NCBI GenBank assembly: GCA_015060735.1
Contig: SUXX01000002.1
Location: forward strand, 62,001-126,000
Source of the DNA: Bacteroides sp.
GTDB taxonomy: Bacteria > Bacteroidota > Bacteroidia > Bacteroidales > Bacteroidaceae
Reading direction: 5' to 3'
Length of the DNA: 64,000 nucleotides
A program made the translations under genes and the position numbers. Positions 46,236 to 56,089 of the stretch are shown here, in pieces; the stretch's first letter is position 1, and each line of letters starts with the position of its first letter. Below the pieces are notes generated by a model that had not been told where the DNA came from, made no database searches, and saw only the letters and a program-made list of their open reading frames with translations.

Positions 46236-48392
46236 TCAATCTTCAGCTTGAGAAGCTTCGAATTCCTTAATCAACTTATCCTGTACATCACCAGGAACGA
46301 GTTCGTAGCTAGCAAACTTCATAATGAACGAAGCACGGCCACCGGTCAATGAACTGAGGGATGTAGAATAGTTGGACATTTCCTTCAAAGGAACCTTAGC
46401 TACCAACTTTTCGTAACCACTTTCACTACTCATACCCATAATCATACCACGACGACCTTGAAGGTCACTCATCACGTCACCCATCTTGTCGCTCGGCACG
46501 AACACTTCCACGTCATAAATCGGTTCCAGGATCTTCGGACCTGCATTCTTGAACGCTTCGCTGAATGCATTACGACCTGCCAACATGAACGAGATTTCAT
46601 TAGAATCTACGGGGTGCATCTTACCATCGTAAACAATCACACGAACATCACGAGCATACGAACCTGTCAACGGACCTTGTTCCATACGGCTCATAATACC
46701 CTTCAAGATAGCCGGCATGAAACGAGTATCGATAGCACCACCAACCACACTGTTGATGAATACCAACTTACCGCCCCATTCCAATGGAATTTCTTCCTGG
46801 CCCTTTACATTCATCTTGAATTCCTGACCATTGAACTTATAAGTATCCGGCATCGGCATACCTTCATAATATGGTTCCACAATCAAATGAACTTCACCGA
46901 ACTGACCGGCACCACCCGATTGCTTCTTGTGACGATAGTCTGCACGAGCAGCCTTAGTGATTGTTTCGCGATAAGGAATCTTCGGTTCACCGTAAGTAAT
47001 TTGAAGCTTTTCATTGTTTTCCAATCTCCACTTCAATGTACGAAGGTGGAATTCACCCTGACCATAAACGATTGTTTGCTTCAATTCCTTGCTTTGTTCT
47101 ACCACCCATGTCGGATCTTCTTCACGCATACGGTTAAGAATAGCCATCATCTTTTCTACATCGGCTTCGTTCACCGGCTTGATAGCACGTGAATACTTCG
47201 GATTAGGATACTTAATGAAGTTGAAACGGTTTTCAGAATCCTTACCATTCAATGTATTACCCGTCTTAACGTCTTTCAATTTCACGGTACAACCAATATC
47301 ACCTGCACGGAGTTCTTCTACCGGAATACGGTTAGCACCTGCACAAACGAACAACTGAGCCATACGTTCCTTTGAACCACGGTCTGCATTAGTCAAATCA
47401 TCACCTTCGTGTACCTTACCACTCATCACCTTGAAGTACTGGACGCCACCAATATGCGGTTCAACTGCAGTCTTGAAGAAGAACAAAGAAGTAGGACCGT
47501 CTGCATTCGGAACAACCACTTCACCACGAGTATTGTGTACTGGAGGCATTTCATCAACGAAAGGAACTACGTTACCCAAGAATTCCATCAAACGACGAAC
47601 ACCCATATCCTTACCTGCACAAACACAGAATACCGGGAACATACCACGTGCAGCCAAGCCCTTGCGGATACCTTCACGCATTTCGTCTTCAGTCAACGAT
47701 TCTGTTTCGAAGAACTTTTCCATCAAAGTTTCATCGTGTTCAGCAGCAGCTTCCACCAATGCTTTGTGCATTTCCATTGCCTTGTCCATTTCAGAAGCCG
47801 GGATTTCTTCGATAGTCGGAGCACCACCTTCAGGACCCCAAGAATACTTCTTCATCAACAATACGTCAATAATTTCATGGAAATTCGGACCTGTTTCAAG
47901 CGGATATTGCACAGGAACTACTTTTGAGCCATAAATAGTCTGGAGTTGTTCCAATACATTGTCATAGTCACATTTTTCATGGTCAAGTTGGTTTACCAAG
48001 AAGATAACCGGCTTACCCAACTTTTCAGTGTAGCGGAAGTGGTTCTGTGTACCTACTTCGGGACCATACTGACCATTCAACAAGAGGATAGCTGTATCGG
48101 TTACGTTCAAAGCAGTCATGGCTGCACCTACGAAGTCGTCACTACCCGGACAGTCAATGATATTCAACTTCTTGTTATTCCATTCTACATGATAAACGGT
48201 AGAAAAAACAGAATAACCATATTCTTGTTCTACTGGGAAATAGTCACTCACTGTGTTCTTGGCAGTAATTCTACCACGACGTTTTATGATACCACTCTCA
48301 AAGAGCAACGCTTCAGTGAGGGTGGTCTTACCTGATCCATCATTGCCTAAAAGTGCAATGTTCTTGATTTCGTTTGTTTGATATACTTTCAT
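46236..48392 (-). CDS. fusA2: Elongation factor G paralog EF-G2 with degenerate GTPase centre
   Basis: A 718-residue EF-G-like protein with all five domains by length. The P-loop is present (GNDGSGKTTL) and G4 is NQLD. Switch II reads IIDCPGSDDF instead of IIDTPGHVDF, so the catalytic His is Ser, and the switch I RGIT motif is replaced by YGYS. A paralog of this kind in Bacteroides thetaiotaomicron has been reported to support translation without GTPase activity and to matter for gut colonisation. The location beside rprX agrees with my memory of that gene's surroundings. The ordinary fusA is not in the window. Confidence 0.88.
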   Translation of the reverse strand: MKVYQTNEIKNIALLGNDGSGKTTLTEALLFESGIIKRRGRITAKNTVSDYFPVEQEYGYSVFSTVYHVEWNNKKLNIIDCPGSDDFVGAAMTALNVTDTAILLLNGQYGPEVGTQNHFRYTEKLGKPVIFLVNQLDHEKCDYDNVLEQLQTIYGSKVVPVQYPLETGPNFHEIIDVLLMKKYSWGPEGGAPTIEEIPASEMDKAMEMHKALVEAAAEHDETLMEKFFETESLTEDEMREGIRKGLAARGMFPVFCVCAGKDMGVRRLMEFLGNVVPFVDEMPPVHNTRGEVVVPNADGPTSLFFFKTAVEPHIGGVQYFKVMSGKVHEGDDLTNADRGSKERMAQLFVCAGANRIPVEELRAGDIGCTVKLKDVKTGNTLNGKDSENRFNFIKYPNPKYSRAIKPVNEADVEKMMAILNRMREEDPTWVVEQSKELKQTIVYGQGEFHLRTLKWRLENNEKLQITYGEPKIPYRETITKAARADYRHKKQSGGAGQFGEVHLIVEPYYEGMPMPDTYKFNGQEFKMNVKGQEEIPLEWGGKLVFINSVVGGAIDTRFMPAILKGIMSRMEQGPLTGSYARDVRVIVYDGKMHPVDSNEISFMLAGRNAFSEAFKNAGPKILEPIYDVEVFVPSDKMGDVMSDLQGRRGMIMGMSSESGYEKLVAKVPLKEMSNYSTSLSSLTGGRASFIMKFASYELVPGDVQDKLIKEFEASQAED

Positions 48393-48623
48393 GATATCTA
48401 AGATTTAAAGATTATACAATAAAAAGGTGTGTTTCTCATACCTTCTAAAAAACAGGCCGCAAAATAGAAAATAAAGACTGAAAAAGCAACTTCATGCGAT
48501 GTGTTACTAAACTATGTTTTGCAACACAAAGCCTAAATTAGGCTACATTAATTGGTAAGGAACTGATAAACATAAGGTATTTTAAAGAAATTCATGTATC
48601 TTCGCAATCTAAACATAACAATT

Positions 48624-49682
48624 ATGGCAGACAATTACTTGGAGAATCAATATGAAAGCTATTTGGCACGCAAGGCGGCTATGGGCAAAAAATCGTTGAA
48701 GAAGAAACCCATCATCAAAATTCAACGATTGCAATCTGAAGCCATTGAAGCCTTGAAGGAAATCATCGCACAACCTTCTTTTCAAATGCCTTTCGACATT
48801 TTCCGTGAACACTTGTATTCGGCAGAGAGCTTATATAAAGGTTATCAACTCGGGAAAGCCGAAACTTTCAAGGATTGCTACGACCAGCAAGTATATAACC
48901 ACTATCTGAAGATGGGTAAGGCTGCTATAGACATCAAAGAGACTTTGGGTCGCACCCTTCACGACCATTCCATGACTAACGCCATGAACGACTTTCTTGC
49001 TCACTTTGACGAACGACAAGTGGTAGGAATTATGGGCGGACACGGCCTACTACGCACCGAAGAAGCTTACCGGCAAGTAGTGGTGGTGAGCAAAACATTG
49101 GCTGAAAACGGATGTCTGATGGTTAGTGGTGGAGGACCGGGAGCTATGGAAGCCACTCACTTAGGAGCTTGGATGGCCGGACGAACAGAGGCTGAAACAA
49201 ACGATGCCCTTGACATCTTAAAAGCTGCTCCTTCGTTCAAGGACAAACATTGGTTGGACACCGCCTTGCAAGTCATGTCCAAGTATCCGCAAGAACATAC
49301 CGTAAGTCTTGGAGTACCGACCTGGTTGTATGGACACGAACCCGCCACTCCATTTGCTACTCATATAGCCAAGTATTTCGACAACAGCATCCGCGAAGAT
49401 AGTATTCTAACTATTGCCAAAGGAGGTATCATCTATTCACCGGGCAGTGCAGGCACTATGCAGGAAATCTTCCAAGAAGCCGTACAGAACCATTATCTCA
49501 GTTTCGGATATGCCAGCCCAATGATATTCATGAACAAAAGATATTGGACGGAAGAAATGCCCGTCTATCGGTTGATGCAACATCTTGTCGACAAAGGTAA
49601 ATACAAGAATCTACTGATGAGTCTTACCGACTCGACGGACGAGATTGTAAAAACGATTTTAGATTTCAGAAACAAGGAATAG
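48624..49682 (+). CDS. LOG-family protein (nucleotide phosphoribohydrolase-like)
   Basis: The Met at 48624 (MADNYLENQYESY) follows a near-consensus -7 box TATCTTCG (48597-48604) and is preferred to 48594. The 352-residue protein has a Rossmann-like LOG core with GIMGGHGLLR, MVSGGGPGAMEATHLGAWM and the second motif SPGSAGTMQEIFQE. Members release bases from nucleoside monophosphates; the larger size recalls PpnN-like enzymes. hemW starts 5 bases downstream, so the two genes form an operon. The substrate is not readable. Confidence 0.8.
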   Translation: MADNYLENQYESYLARKAAMGKKSLKKKPIIKIQRLQSEAIEALKEIIAQPSFQMPFDIFREHLYSAESLYKGYQLGKAETFKDCYDQQVYNHYLKMGKAAIDIKETLGRTLHDHSMTNAMNDFLAHFDERQVVGIMGGHGLLRTEEAYRQVVVVSKTLAENGCLMVSGGGPGAMEATHLGAWMAGRTEAETNDALDILKAAPSFKDKHWLDTALQVMSKYPQEHTVSLGVPTWLYGHEPATPFATHIAKYFDNSIREDSILTIAKGGIIYSPGSAGTMQEIFQEAVQNHYLSFGYASPMIFMNKRYWTEEMPVYRLMQHLVDKGKYKNLLMSLTDSTDEIVKTILDFRNKE

Positions 49683-49687
49683 CATAC

Positions 49688-50815
49688 ATGGCAGGCATCT
49701 ACATCCACATCCCCTTCTGCAAACGGAGATGCATCTATTGTGATTTCTTCTCCACAACCCAAAGCGAAAAGAAACCCAACTATATCCATGCACTCTGCCA
49801 AGAGCTGAAGATACGGAAAAACTATTTGGAAGACGAAGAAATAGAAACCATCTACTTGGGAGGAGGCACACCTTCACAACTCAGTGAAAGCGAACTGAAA
49901 GAAATCTTCACCTATATATATAAGGTATATAACGTCAATCCCAATGCCGAAATTACCCTCGAAGCCAATCCCGACGACCTGACTCCGGAATATGTCACCA
50001 TGCTTCGACAATTGCCTATCAACCGAATCAGCATGGGTATCCAAACCTTCCAAGAAGAAACCTTGAAATTACTTCATCGCCGGCATACAGCCCGACAAGC
50101 CATTGAGGCTTTCCAACGATGCCGAGAAGCAGGCATCCGAAACATCAGCATTGATTTGATGTACGGACTTCCCGGCGAAACCTTGCAGACATGGAAAGAA
50201 GACTTGCAACAGGCCATAGCCTTACATCCCGAACATATTTCAGCCTACCATTTGATTTACGAAGAAGGCACTGCCCTCTGGACACTAAAAGAAGAACAGA
50301 AAGTAAAAGAGACAAATGAAGAACTGAGCGTCGAAATGTTCAGCATTTTGATAAATGAGCTCACTCAAGCCGGCTATCAACATTACGAGATATCCAACTT
50401 CTGCCTACCCAACCTACATTCCCGTCATAATTCCAGTTATTGGACAGGCAAGAAATACTTAGGTTGTGGACCTTCTGCCCATTCCTTCAATGGCACTTCC
50501 CGACAATGGAATGTAGCCTCACTCGACAAGTATATAAATGGCATCACTTCAGGAAATCCTGATTTCGAGATCGAAGAATTGGACTTGTACACCCGATACA
50601 ACGATTATGTAATCACTAGCATCCGTACCTGTTGGGGTATGTCTCTCTCCCAACTCCGCTTAACCTTCGGGAAAGAATTATATGATTATTGCCTCCGAAT
50701 GGCAAAACCTTATATAAGCGAAGGCGTATTGGAAATTTGCGAAGGCGTATTGAAACTTACGCGAAGAGGAATCTTCATTTCGGACGGAATCATGAGCGAT
50801 TTGTTATGGGTATAA
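49688..50815 (+). CDS. hemW: HemW-type radical SAM heme chaperone
   Basis: A 375-residue protein. CKRRCIYC provides the radical-SAM cluster Cys, with IYLGGGTPS, NPDDLTPEYV, ISMGIQTFQEE, LMYGLPGETLQTW and GCGPSAHSF as in HemW. The family binds heme for delivery to target enzymes and is often misnamed coproporphyrinogen oxidase. The C-terminal part contains a 20-base direct repeat (50718-50758) encoding the doubled EGVLE/EGVLK. By comparison with E. coli HemW from memory this does not change the local length. Confidence 0.9.
   Translation: MAGIYIHIPFCKRRCIYCDFFSTTQSEKKPNYIHALCQELKIRKNYLEDEEIETIYLGGGTPSQLSESELKEIFTYIYKVYNVNPNAEITLEANPDDLTPEYVTMLRQLPINRISMGIQTFQEETLKLLHRRHTARQAIEAFQRCREAGIRNISIDLMYGLPGETLQTWKEDLQQAIALHPEHISAYHLIYEEGTALWTLKEEQKVKETNEELSVEMFSILINELTQAGYQHYEISNFCLPNLHSRHNSSYWTGKKYLGCGPSAHSFNGTSRQWNVASLDKYINGITSGNPDFEIEELDLYTRYNDYVITSIRTCWGMSLSQLRLTFGKELYDYCLRMAKPYISEGVLEICEGVLKLTRRGIFISDGIMSDLLWV
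50718..50758 (+). repeat. 20-base direct repeat inside hemW
   Basis: GCGAAGGCGTATTGGAAATT and GCGAAGGCGTATTGAAACTT in tandem, 21-base period. The core GAAGGCGTATT also occurs in the namZ-amidase spacer at 24014-24024. Confidence 0.7.
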
Positions 50816-50819
50816 AAAA

Positions 50820-50839
50820 GGCGATGCTTTCGCATCGCC
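50820..50839. terminator. Bidirectional terminator between hemW and glmM
   Basis: GGCGATGC, loop TTTC, GCATCGCC. The minus strand continues into a T-run suited to glmM; the plus strand has a weaker CCTTTCT. Confidence 0.8.
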
Positions 50840-50848
50840 CTTTCTCGC

Positions 50849-52237
50849 TTATTTCGCCAAACTATAAACTACATCCATAATCTTTTGACCAATTTCATCG
50901 GCTTCCTCCATGGTTGAAGCTTCAGAATATACACGAATAATTGGCTCGGTATTACTCTTGCGAAGGTGAACCCACTTGTCGGGGAAGTCTATCTTCACAC
51001 CATCAATATCATTCACTTCTTCGTCCTTGTACATTTCCTTCACCTTGGCAAGAATGGCATCCACATCTGTTTCCGGAGTCAAGTCTATGCGATTCTTCGC
51101 AATATAATAAGGAGGATAAGTCGCACGAAGCTCGCTGACCTTCTTTCCTTCGTGTGCCAAATGACTTAGAAACAAAGCGATACCTACCAAAGCATCACGA
51201 CCATAATGACTTTCCGGATAAATCACCCCACCATTTCCTTCACCACCAATTACGGCATTCGTTTCTTTCATCTTGGTCGTTACGTTCACCTCGCCTACGG
51301 CCGAAGCGTTGTAATCGCATCCATACTTACGGGTTACGTCACGAAGTGCACGGGTAGAGCTAAGATTAGAAACAGTATTTCCCGGTGTATGCTTCAACAC
51401 ATAATCGGCCACAGTGACCAATGTATATTCTTCACCATACATCTTTCCATCTTCACAAATCATGGCCAATCGATCTACATCTGGGTCTACCACAAAAGCC
51501 ACATCATAATCACCTTTCGCCATCAAGTTCATGATGTCACCGAGGTTCTTTTCAAGTGGCTCGGGGTTATGTTGAAAATCACCTGTCGGTTCGCAATAAA
51601 GACCTTCGACTTTTTCAACTCCCAAGCGTTCCAACAACTTCGGAAGAATCACGCCTCCTACCGAATTCACACAATCAATAGCTACCTTGAACTTGGCATT
51701 GCGAATAGCTTCTACATCCACCAATTTCAAAGCTAACACACTATCAATGTGTTTGTCATCGTATGTATTATCTTCGCGATAACTTCCCAAATGGTCGATG
51801 TCTGCATATTCGAAAGCTTCGGCCTCGGCTATACGAAGCACTTCATTTCCTTCTTCTGCATTCAAGAACTCACCATGTTCGTTCAGCAACTTCAAGGCAT
51901 TCCATTGACGAGGGTTGTGACTCGCGGTCAGAATGATACCCCCACAAGCACCTTCCATGGTCACGGCCAATTCGGTGGTTGGTGTAGAAGCCAAACCGAT
52001 GTTTACCACATCGAACCCCATTCCCATTAGGGTACCGCATACTACATTCTTCACCATCTCACCCGAGAGGCGAGCATCACGGCCCACTACGATTTTATTG
52101 CTCTTAATAGTAGTTGTCTTACGAATCAGCGTTGCATAAGCTGATGTAAACTTCACAATATCCAATGGATTCAGTCCTTCACCGGCACCTCCACCAATTG
52201 TTCCACGGATACCCGAAATAGATTTAATAAGTGTCAT
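50849..52237 (-). CDS. glmM: Phosphoglucosamine mutase
   Basis: A 462-residue alpha-D-phosphohexomutase converting glucosamine-6-phosphate to glucosamine-1-phosphate for peptidoglycan and LPS. The active-site serine is in LTASHNPRQWNALK, metal loop in DPDVDRLA, sugar loop in GGEGNGGVI and phosphate site in RKSNTEPIIRVY. ISGIRGTIGG at the start fits GlmM rather than PgcA. Its start overlaps the stop of the upstream lipoprotein gene (ATGA), indicating coupling. Confidence 0.92.
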   Translation of the reverse strand: MTLIKSISGIRGTIGGGAGEGLNPLDIVKFTSAYATLIRKTTTIKSNKIVVGRDARLSGEMVKNVVCGTLMGMGFDVVNIGLASTPTTELAVTMEGACGGIILTASHNPRQWNALKLLNEHGEFLNAEEGNEVLRIAEAEAFEYADIDHLGSYREDNTYDDKHIDSVLALKLVDVEAIRNAKFKVAIDCVNSVGGVILPKLLERLGVEKVEGLYCEPTGDFQHNPEPLEKNLGDIMNLMAKGDYDVAFVVDPDVDRLAMICEDGKMYGEEYTLVTVADYVLKHTPGNTVSNLSSTRALRDVTRKYGCDYNASAVGEVNVTTKMKETNAVIGGEGNGGVIYPESHYGRDALVGIALFLSHLAHEGKKVSELRATYPPYYIAKNRIDLTPETDVDAILAKVKEMYKDEEVNDIDGVKIDFPDKWVHLRKSNTEPIIRVYSEASTMEEADEIGQKIMDVVYSLAK

Positions 52238-52869
52238 CGCGATAATTGATAAGTTATTTCATAATAACAAGGCATCACCTGAGAAGATGCCGTCGATGTT
52301 CCTTCACTATGAGGAACAATCAATCTGATTTTTGAACGTCCGGAGATTTCGCGTCCCACCTTTATATAATTAAAGGGAATCATCCAACCTGAAGGAACAT
52401 AAGTTGTATTATGTGCCGAATACATAGCTCCACCATAAGTGAATGTGGCAGAAAAATTATTTCCACTCTTTGTCAGAATGAAAGCATCCGGATGTGCATA
52501 CAGATTGGACATTGTATTAAAGGAGAGCGTATCCGTCTTTCCGTCATCCAAAATTTCTTCTTCGATGTAACGAGCCAGGATTTCATGGCGTCCATCAGCC
52601 AGCAATTCTCCATTTCCACGCGACACTACCTGCATATAAACCCCGCTTTCCGAGAACAGGACAAACTCATTGTCGGCCACATTGGTTAAAGAATCCTGTG
52701 CTTCGAATTCCTTTTCACTGATAACCTTGATTCCTTCCAACTCGATAAAACGCTTGATAGCATCACGCTCCTCTTCTTTCATCTCCGCATACGTCTTATC
52801 GTTATTACATGCCTGGAACATCCAGCCCAGTCCCAACACCAACAAAAAGAATATACTTAACTTCTTCAT
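52234..52869 (-). CDS. DUF4827-like lipoprotein
   Basis: A 211-residue lipoprotein: MKKLSIFFLLVLGLGWMFQAC is the signal and lipobox. The mature part (DKTYAEMKEEERDAIKRFIE..., GWMIPFNYIKVGRE, RLIVPHSEGTS) matches the Bacteroidales DUF4827 family, which has an FKBP-like fold in my memory. No catalytic activity is known. It is coupled to glmM by a 4-base overlap and preceded by a -7 box TACTTTTG at 52900-52893. Confidence 0.75.
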   Translation of the reverse strand: MKKLSIFFLLVLGLGWMFQACNNDKTYAEMKEEERDAIKRFIELEGIKVISEKEFEAQDSLTNVADNEFVLFSESGVYMQVVSRGNGELLADGRHEILARYIEEEILDDGKTDTLSFNTMSNLYAHPDAFILTKSGNNFSATFTYGGAMYSAHNTTYVPSGWMIPFNYIKVGREISGRSKIRLIVPHSEGTSTASSQVMPCYYEITYQLSR

Positions 52870-52952
52870 TTTACTTGCTTTAAATTCGAGGACAAAAGTA
52901 ATAAATCGTCGGCAAACTTTTTCTATCTTTTCAAGCTATTATACTAAAATAA

Positions 52953-53993
52953 CTATTTTTTTGCTAAAAGTAGGCTTTCGTATTTCACCAATGCTTGTTT
53001 AAACAAGTTTATAGCCTCTTCCATCGTGCCATAAAACTCTCCACCCGAAGCATTCAAATGTCCGCCACCATTAAAAAATTCTGCCGCAACCTTGTTACAT
53101 GGGAAATCACCCACCGAACGTAACGAAACCTTTATCATATCCTTTTCAGTATCTTCTCGCAAAAACACCGAAAAACAAATATCCTTAATAGACAAAGGCA
53201 TGTTTACAAAACCTTCCGTATCCCCTTTCGAGTATTGGAAACGACCTTGTTCTTCACGAGATAAAGTAATCAATGCCGAAGCATACTGAGGGCATACCTG
53301 CATCTTATCATAAAGCACATATCCCATCAATCTCAAGCGTCCTTCCGAATGAGTATTGAAAACCTTCCGATAAATTTCATCCTTGTCAATGCCTTTCGAC
53401 AACAATTCACCTATAATCAGGTAAATTTCCCGGTTATTCGAGTTATAAGTAAATCCACCCGTATCGGTCATCATCCCGGTATAAATACATTCTGCCCCTT
53501 CTTGAGTAATATCCTCAAAGCATCCCAAATAACAAATCAGTCGGAAAACCAATTCCGAGGTAGAAGATATTTCCGGGTGCGAAATCGTAATTCCACAAAA
53601 ATCGCCGGGATATAAATGATGGTCTATCATCAACTTCCGTGCCGGAGAATTCTTCACTGCTTCTTCCATTGTATCAATACGCGACAATACGTTAAAGTCC
53701 AGGCAACAGATAACATCCGCTTCCTGAATCAACTTGTCGGCAAACTCCTTGTATTTATTATAAATTATCACATCCTTAGCTCCCGGCATCCAACGAAAAA
53801 AAGCCGGGAACGTATTTGGCACAATAACAGATACATTCTTATCCATCGATACCAGGAAATGATACAATCCCAACGAAGAACCCATTGCATCACCATCGGG
53901 TGATACATGACTTACTATTACTATTTTTTCAGCCTTTTCAAACCACTTTTCCACATGGTCTATATCGGCTTGCGACATGATTCTTGATAACAT
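52953..53993 (-). CDS. nrnA: DHH-family phosphoesterase, NrnA-like
   Basis: The track start at 54035 overlaps the promoter box TATTTTTG (54020-54013); Met at 53993 (MLSRIMSQADID) or 53978 is more likely. The 346-residue protein has SHVSPDGDAMGSS, CLDFN, the DHH motif MIDHHLYPGD, MMTDTGGF and the C-terminal DHHA1 motif FNGGGHLNASGG. NrnA enzymes degrade nanoRNAs and dephosphorylate pAp. It lies directly after comEC. Confidence 0.88.
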   Translation of the reverse strand: MLSRIMSQADIDHVEKWFEKAEKIVIVSHVSPDGDAMGSSLGLYHFLVSMDKNVSVIVPNTFPAFFRWMPGAKDVIIYNKYKEFADKLIQEADVICCLDFNVLSRIDTMEEAVKNSPARKLMIDHHLYPGDFCGITISHPEISSTSELVFRLICYLGCFEDITQEGAECIYTGMMTDTGGFTYNSNNREIYLIIGELLSKGIDKDEIYRKVFNTHSEGRLRLMGYVLYDKMQVCPQYASALITLSREEQGRFQYSKGDTEGFVNMPLSIKDICFSVFLREDTEKDMIKVSLRSVGDFPCNKVAAEFFNGGGHLNASGGEFYGTMEEAINLFKQALVKYESLLLAKK

Positions 53994-54035
53994 ACGATTA
54001 TTTTTTGATGTGCAAAAATACACAAAATTCTCCAT

Positions 54036-56075
54036 TTACAGAAATATACGGTGAGAACCTTCCGCTTCCAAATCTACAAAATCAAGACCTAACTCCATAC
54101 ATTCCTTTTTCCTTTGCTCTGCTCTGGTTCTTCCTAACGAAGCATCAAGTACAACTGTTTTCACTTTGAACAATTTCTGCAAACTTTTCAAATCCTGATT
54201 AAATCCATGACACAAATACAGATAATCCATATCCAGCAACAGTTCCGAACTTTTATCTTTCCAACGATTATCCGACAGAATTCCAATCTTCAGTCCATGC
54301 CAAACAACAATTTTATCTTGATAAATTCCATTCGGCATGCTCTGCTCCTTGGATACTATAACCGGATATTCAACTCCTTCTCTTTTCCAAAAAACATCTG
54401 CAACTTTTACCAAAGAAGCGATAGCACTATCGTTCTGCTCCGTTATCAAATAAGAACTTCCGTCAGATTCAATCAAATGAATAGCCGGACAATTCCGAAA
54501 ATTATAAAAAACAATCTCAGCTTGTTTCTGCTCAGGAAAAACAATTATCAAACGAAATGCTAACAGACAAGTAAACAAGGCCAATCCTTTCAAGAATAAA
54601 GCTCGTCTAGGTTTCATGCCATACAATAGAATTATCCCTAAAATCCCATAAAGTAACACAATCTCCACCCCCGACAAATAAGCTACGGAGAATGTAGCTC
54701 CAGGCAATCCACCTATCCATTCTGCAACAACGGTCAATCCTTTTGTCGAAGCATTTACAACCGAGACGAGCACTCCCAGCAACCAAGAACAGGGAGAGAC
54801 AAGTACCATAACCACAGCCCCATATAGGATAAGAGGTATCCATACTGCAGCTAGAAGATTCGTCACCAGAAAATAGACAGAAAAATTAGAGAAATAATAC
54901 ATTACCAAAGGAGCTGTACCTATTTGAGCTGCCACAGATACCGCCATCACCCCTCCGACATATCGTAAAACAGGATTTCGCCACGCAAAAGCTTTAAGAA
55001 TCAAAGGACGGAACAACACGATGGAAGCTACGGCTACAAAAGAAAGTTGAAAACCTACATCATATATATAGAAAGGATGATAAAACAACATCAAGAGAGC
55101 AGCAATCGCTAACGTATTCATGGATAACGCCCGACCACCGGCCAACTTGGCCAGCTCCATCAACATGCACATCCATACCGCTCTTACTACCGAAGCCTCC
55201 AAACCCACTACAAAAGCAGCACTCCATAACAACCCTGTGGAAACAAACCATTTGACATAACTGCCTCCCCTTATCAATCCGAGAGGACTTAACAAGAAAT
55301 TTAGCAAAAGCCAAATAATACCAATGTGCATTCCCGACAAAGCCAACACATGCGAAATCCCCGCATCGGCATAAACCTCTCGAAGTTCATCGTCCAACTC
55401 CCGCTTACAGCCCAAAGTCAAAGCAGAAAGTACCGGGAGTTGTTCTTCTTCCACTCCCCATTCACGATACTTCTGTATAGCCCTTTCCCTAACCAACAAA
55501 GCCTGTTGTTTCAAATACAGCTCGGATATTCTTTCTTTCCGAAACCAGTATCCAGAAGGAACATAAGCTGTACCACTTATCCCTTGATGAAACCAATAGT
55601 GTGCATAATCAAATTCATAAGGATTTCTTCTACCTTGGGGAATCTGTATATCGGTATATGCCCATAACTCATCACCGATTTCCAATGTTGAGGCCAAGCT
55701 GTCTTTCGCCAGATACAACAACACGTTCTTGCCATTCACCTCGACCTTGCATTGAATACTTCTGGTCTTTTCAACGGGTACATCTTGCAAAACTGTCCGA
55801 TATATCTGTTCTTTCACAGGCCAATCAACCCAAACTTCATCTCTTTCATGTTCTGCCAAAATCCAACCAACAAGGAACATAAACACAGAAACTCCCGTCC
55901 CGAATACCCATCTTTTAGCATACGATGCCTTCCTTATACCTAGTCCCAACAGCAGAGCAAGCCCACACAAAACCACATGAAGGTTCTGAGGTGAAACGTA
56001 ATCAGGGAAAATACCTGCAAAAAAAATTCCGGCTACCATGAATATAGTAAGCCGGAGTATGGGATAAGCTTTCAA
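54036..56075 (-). CDS. comEC: ComEC/Rec2-type DNA-uptake channel with degenerate C-terminus
   Basis: A 679-residue membrane protein. N-terminal membrane segments and a DUF4131/OB-like domain (DELWAYTDIQIPQGRRNPYEFDY) are followed by the competence domain with the family motif ALSGMHIGI and many further helices. The last about 150 residues resemble a metallo-beta-lactamase fold in outline (IVFYNFRNCPAIHLIESDG) but lack VGQGD and HxHxDH, so nuclease activity of that domain is unlikely. It transports single-stranded DNA in naturally competent bacteria. It follows rpe by 14 bases. Confidence 0.87.
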   Translation of the reverse strand: MKAYPILRLTIFMVAGIFFAGIFPDYVSPQNLHVVLCGLALLLGLGIRKASYAKRWVFGTGVSVFMFLVGWILAEHERDEVWVDWPVKEQIYRTVLQDVPVEKTRSIQCKVEVNGKNVLLYLAKDSLASTLEIGDELWAYTDIQIPQGRRNPYEFDYAHYWFHQGISGTAYVPSGYWFRKERISELYLKQQALLVRERAIQKYREWGVEEEQLPVLSALTLGCKRELDDELREVYADAGISHVLALSGMHIGIIWLLLNFLLSPLGLIRGGSYVKWFVSTGLLWSAAFVVGLEASVVRAVWMCMLMELAKLAGGRALSMNTLAIAALLMLFYHPFYIYDVGFQLSFVAVASIVLFRPLILKAFAWRNPVLRYVGGVMAVSVAAQIGTAPLVMYYFSNFSVYFLVTNLLAAVWIPLILYGAVVMVLVSPCSWLLGVLVSVVNASTKGLTVVAEWIGGLPGATFSVAYLSGVEIVLLYGILGIILLYGMKPRRALFLKGLALFTCLLAFRLIIVFPEQKQAEIVFYNFRNCPAIHLIESDGSSYLITEQNDSAIASLVKVADVFWKREGVEYPVIVSKEQSMPNGIYQDKIVVWHGLKIGILSDNRWKDKSSELLLDMDYLYLCHGFNQDLKSLQKLFKVKTVVLDASLGRTRAEQRKKECMELGLDFVDLEAEGSHRIFL

Positions 56076-56089
56076 GCGTTCTGTATCTT

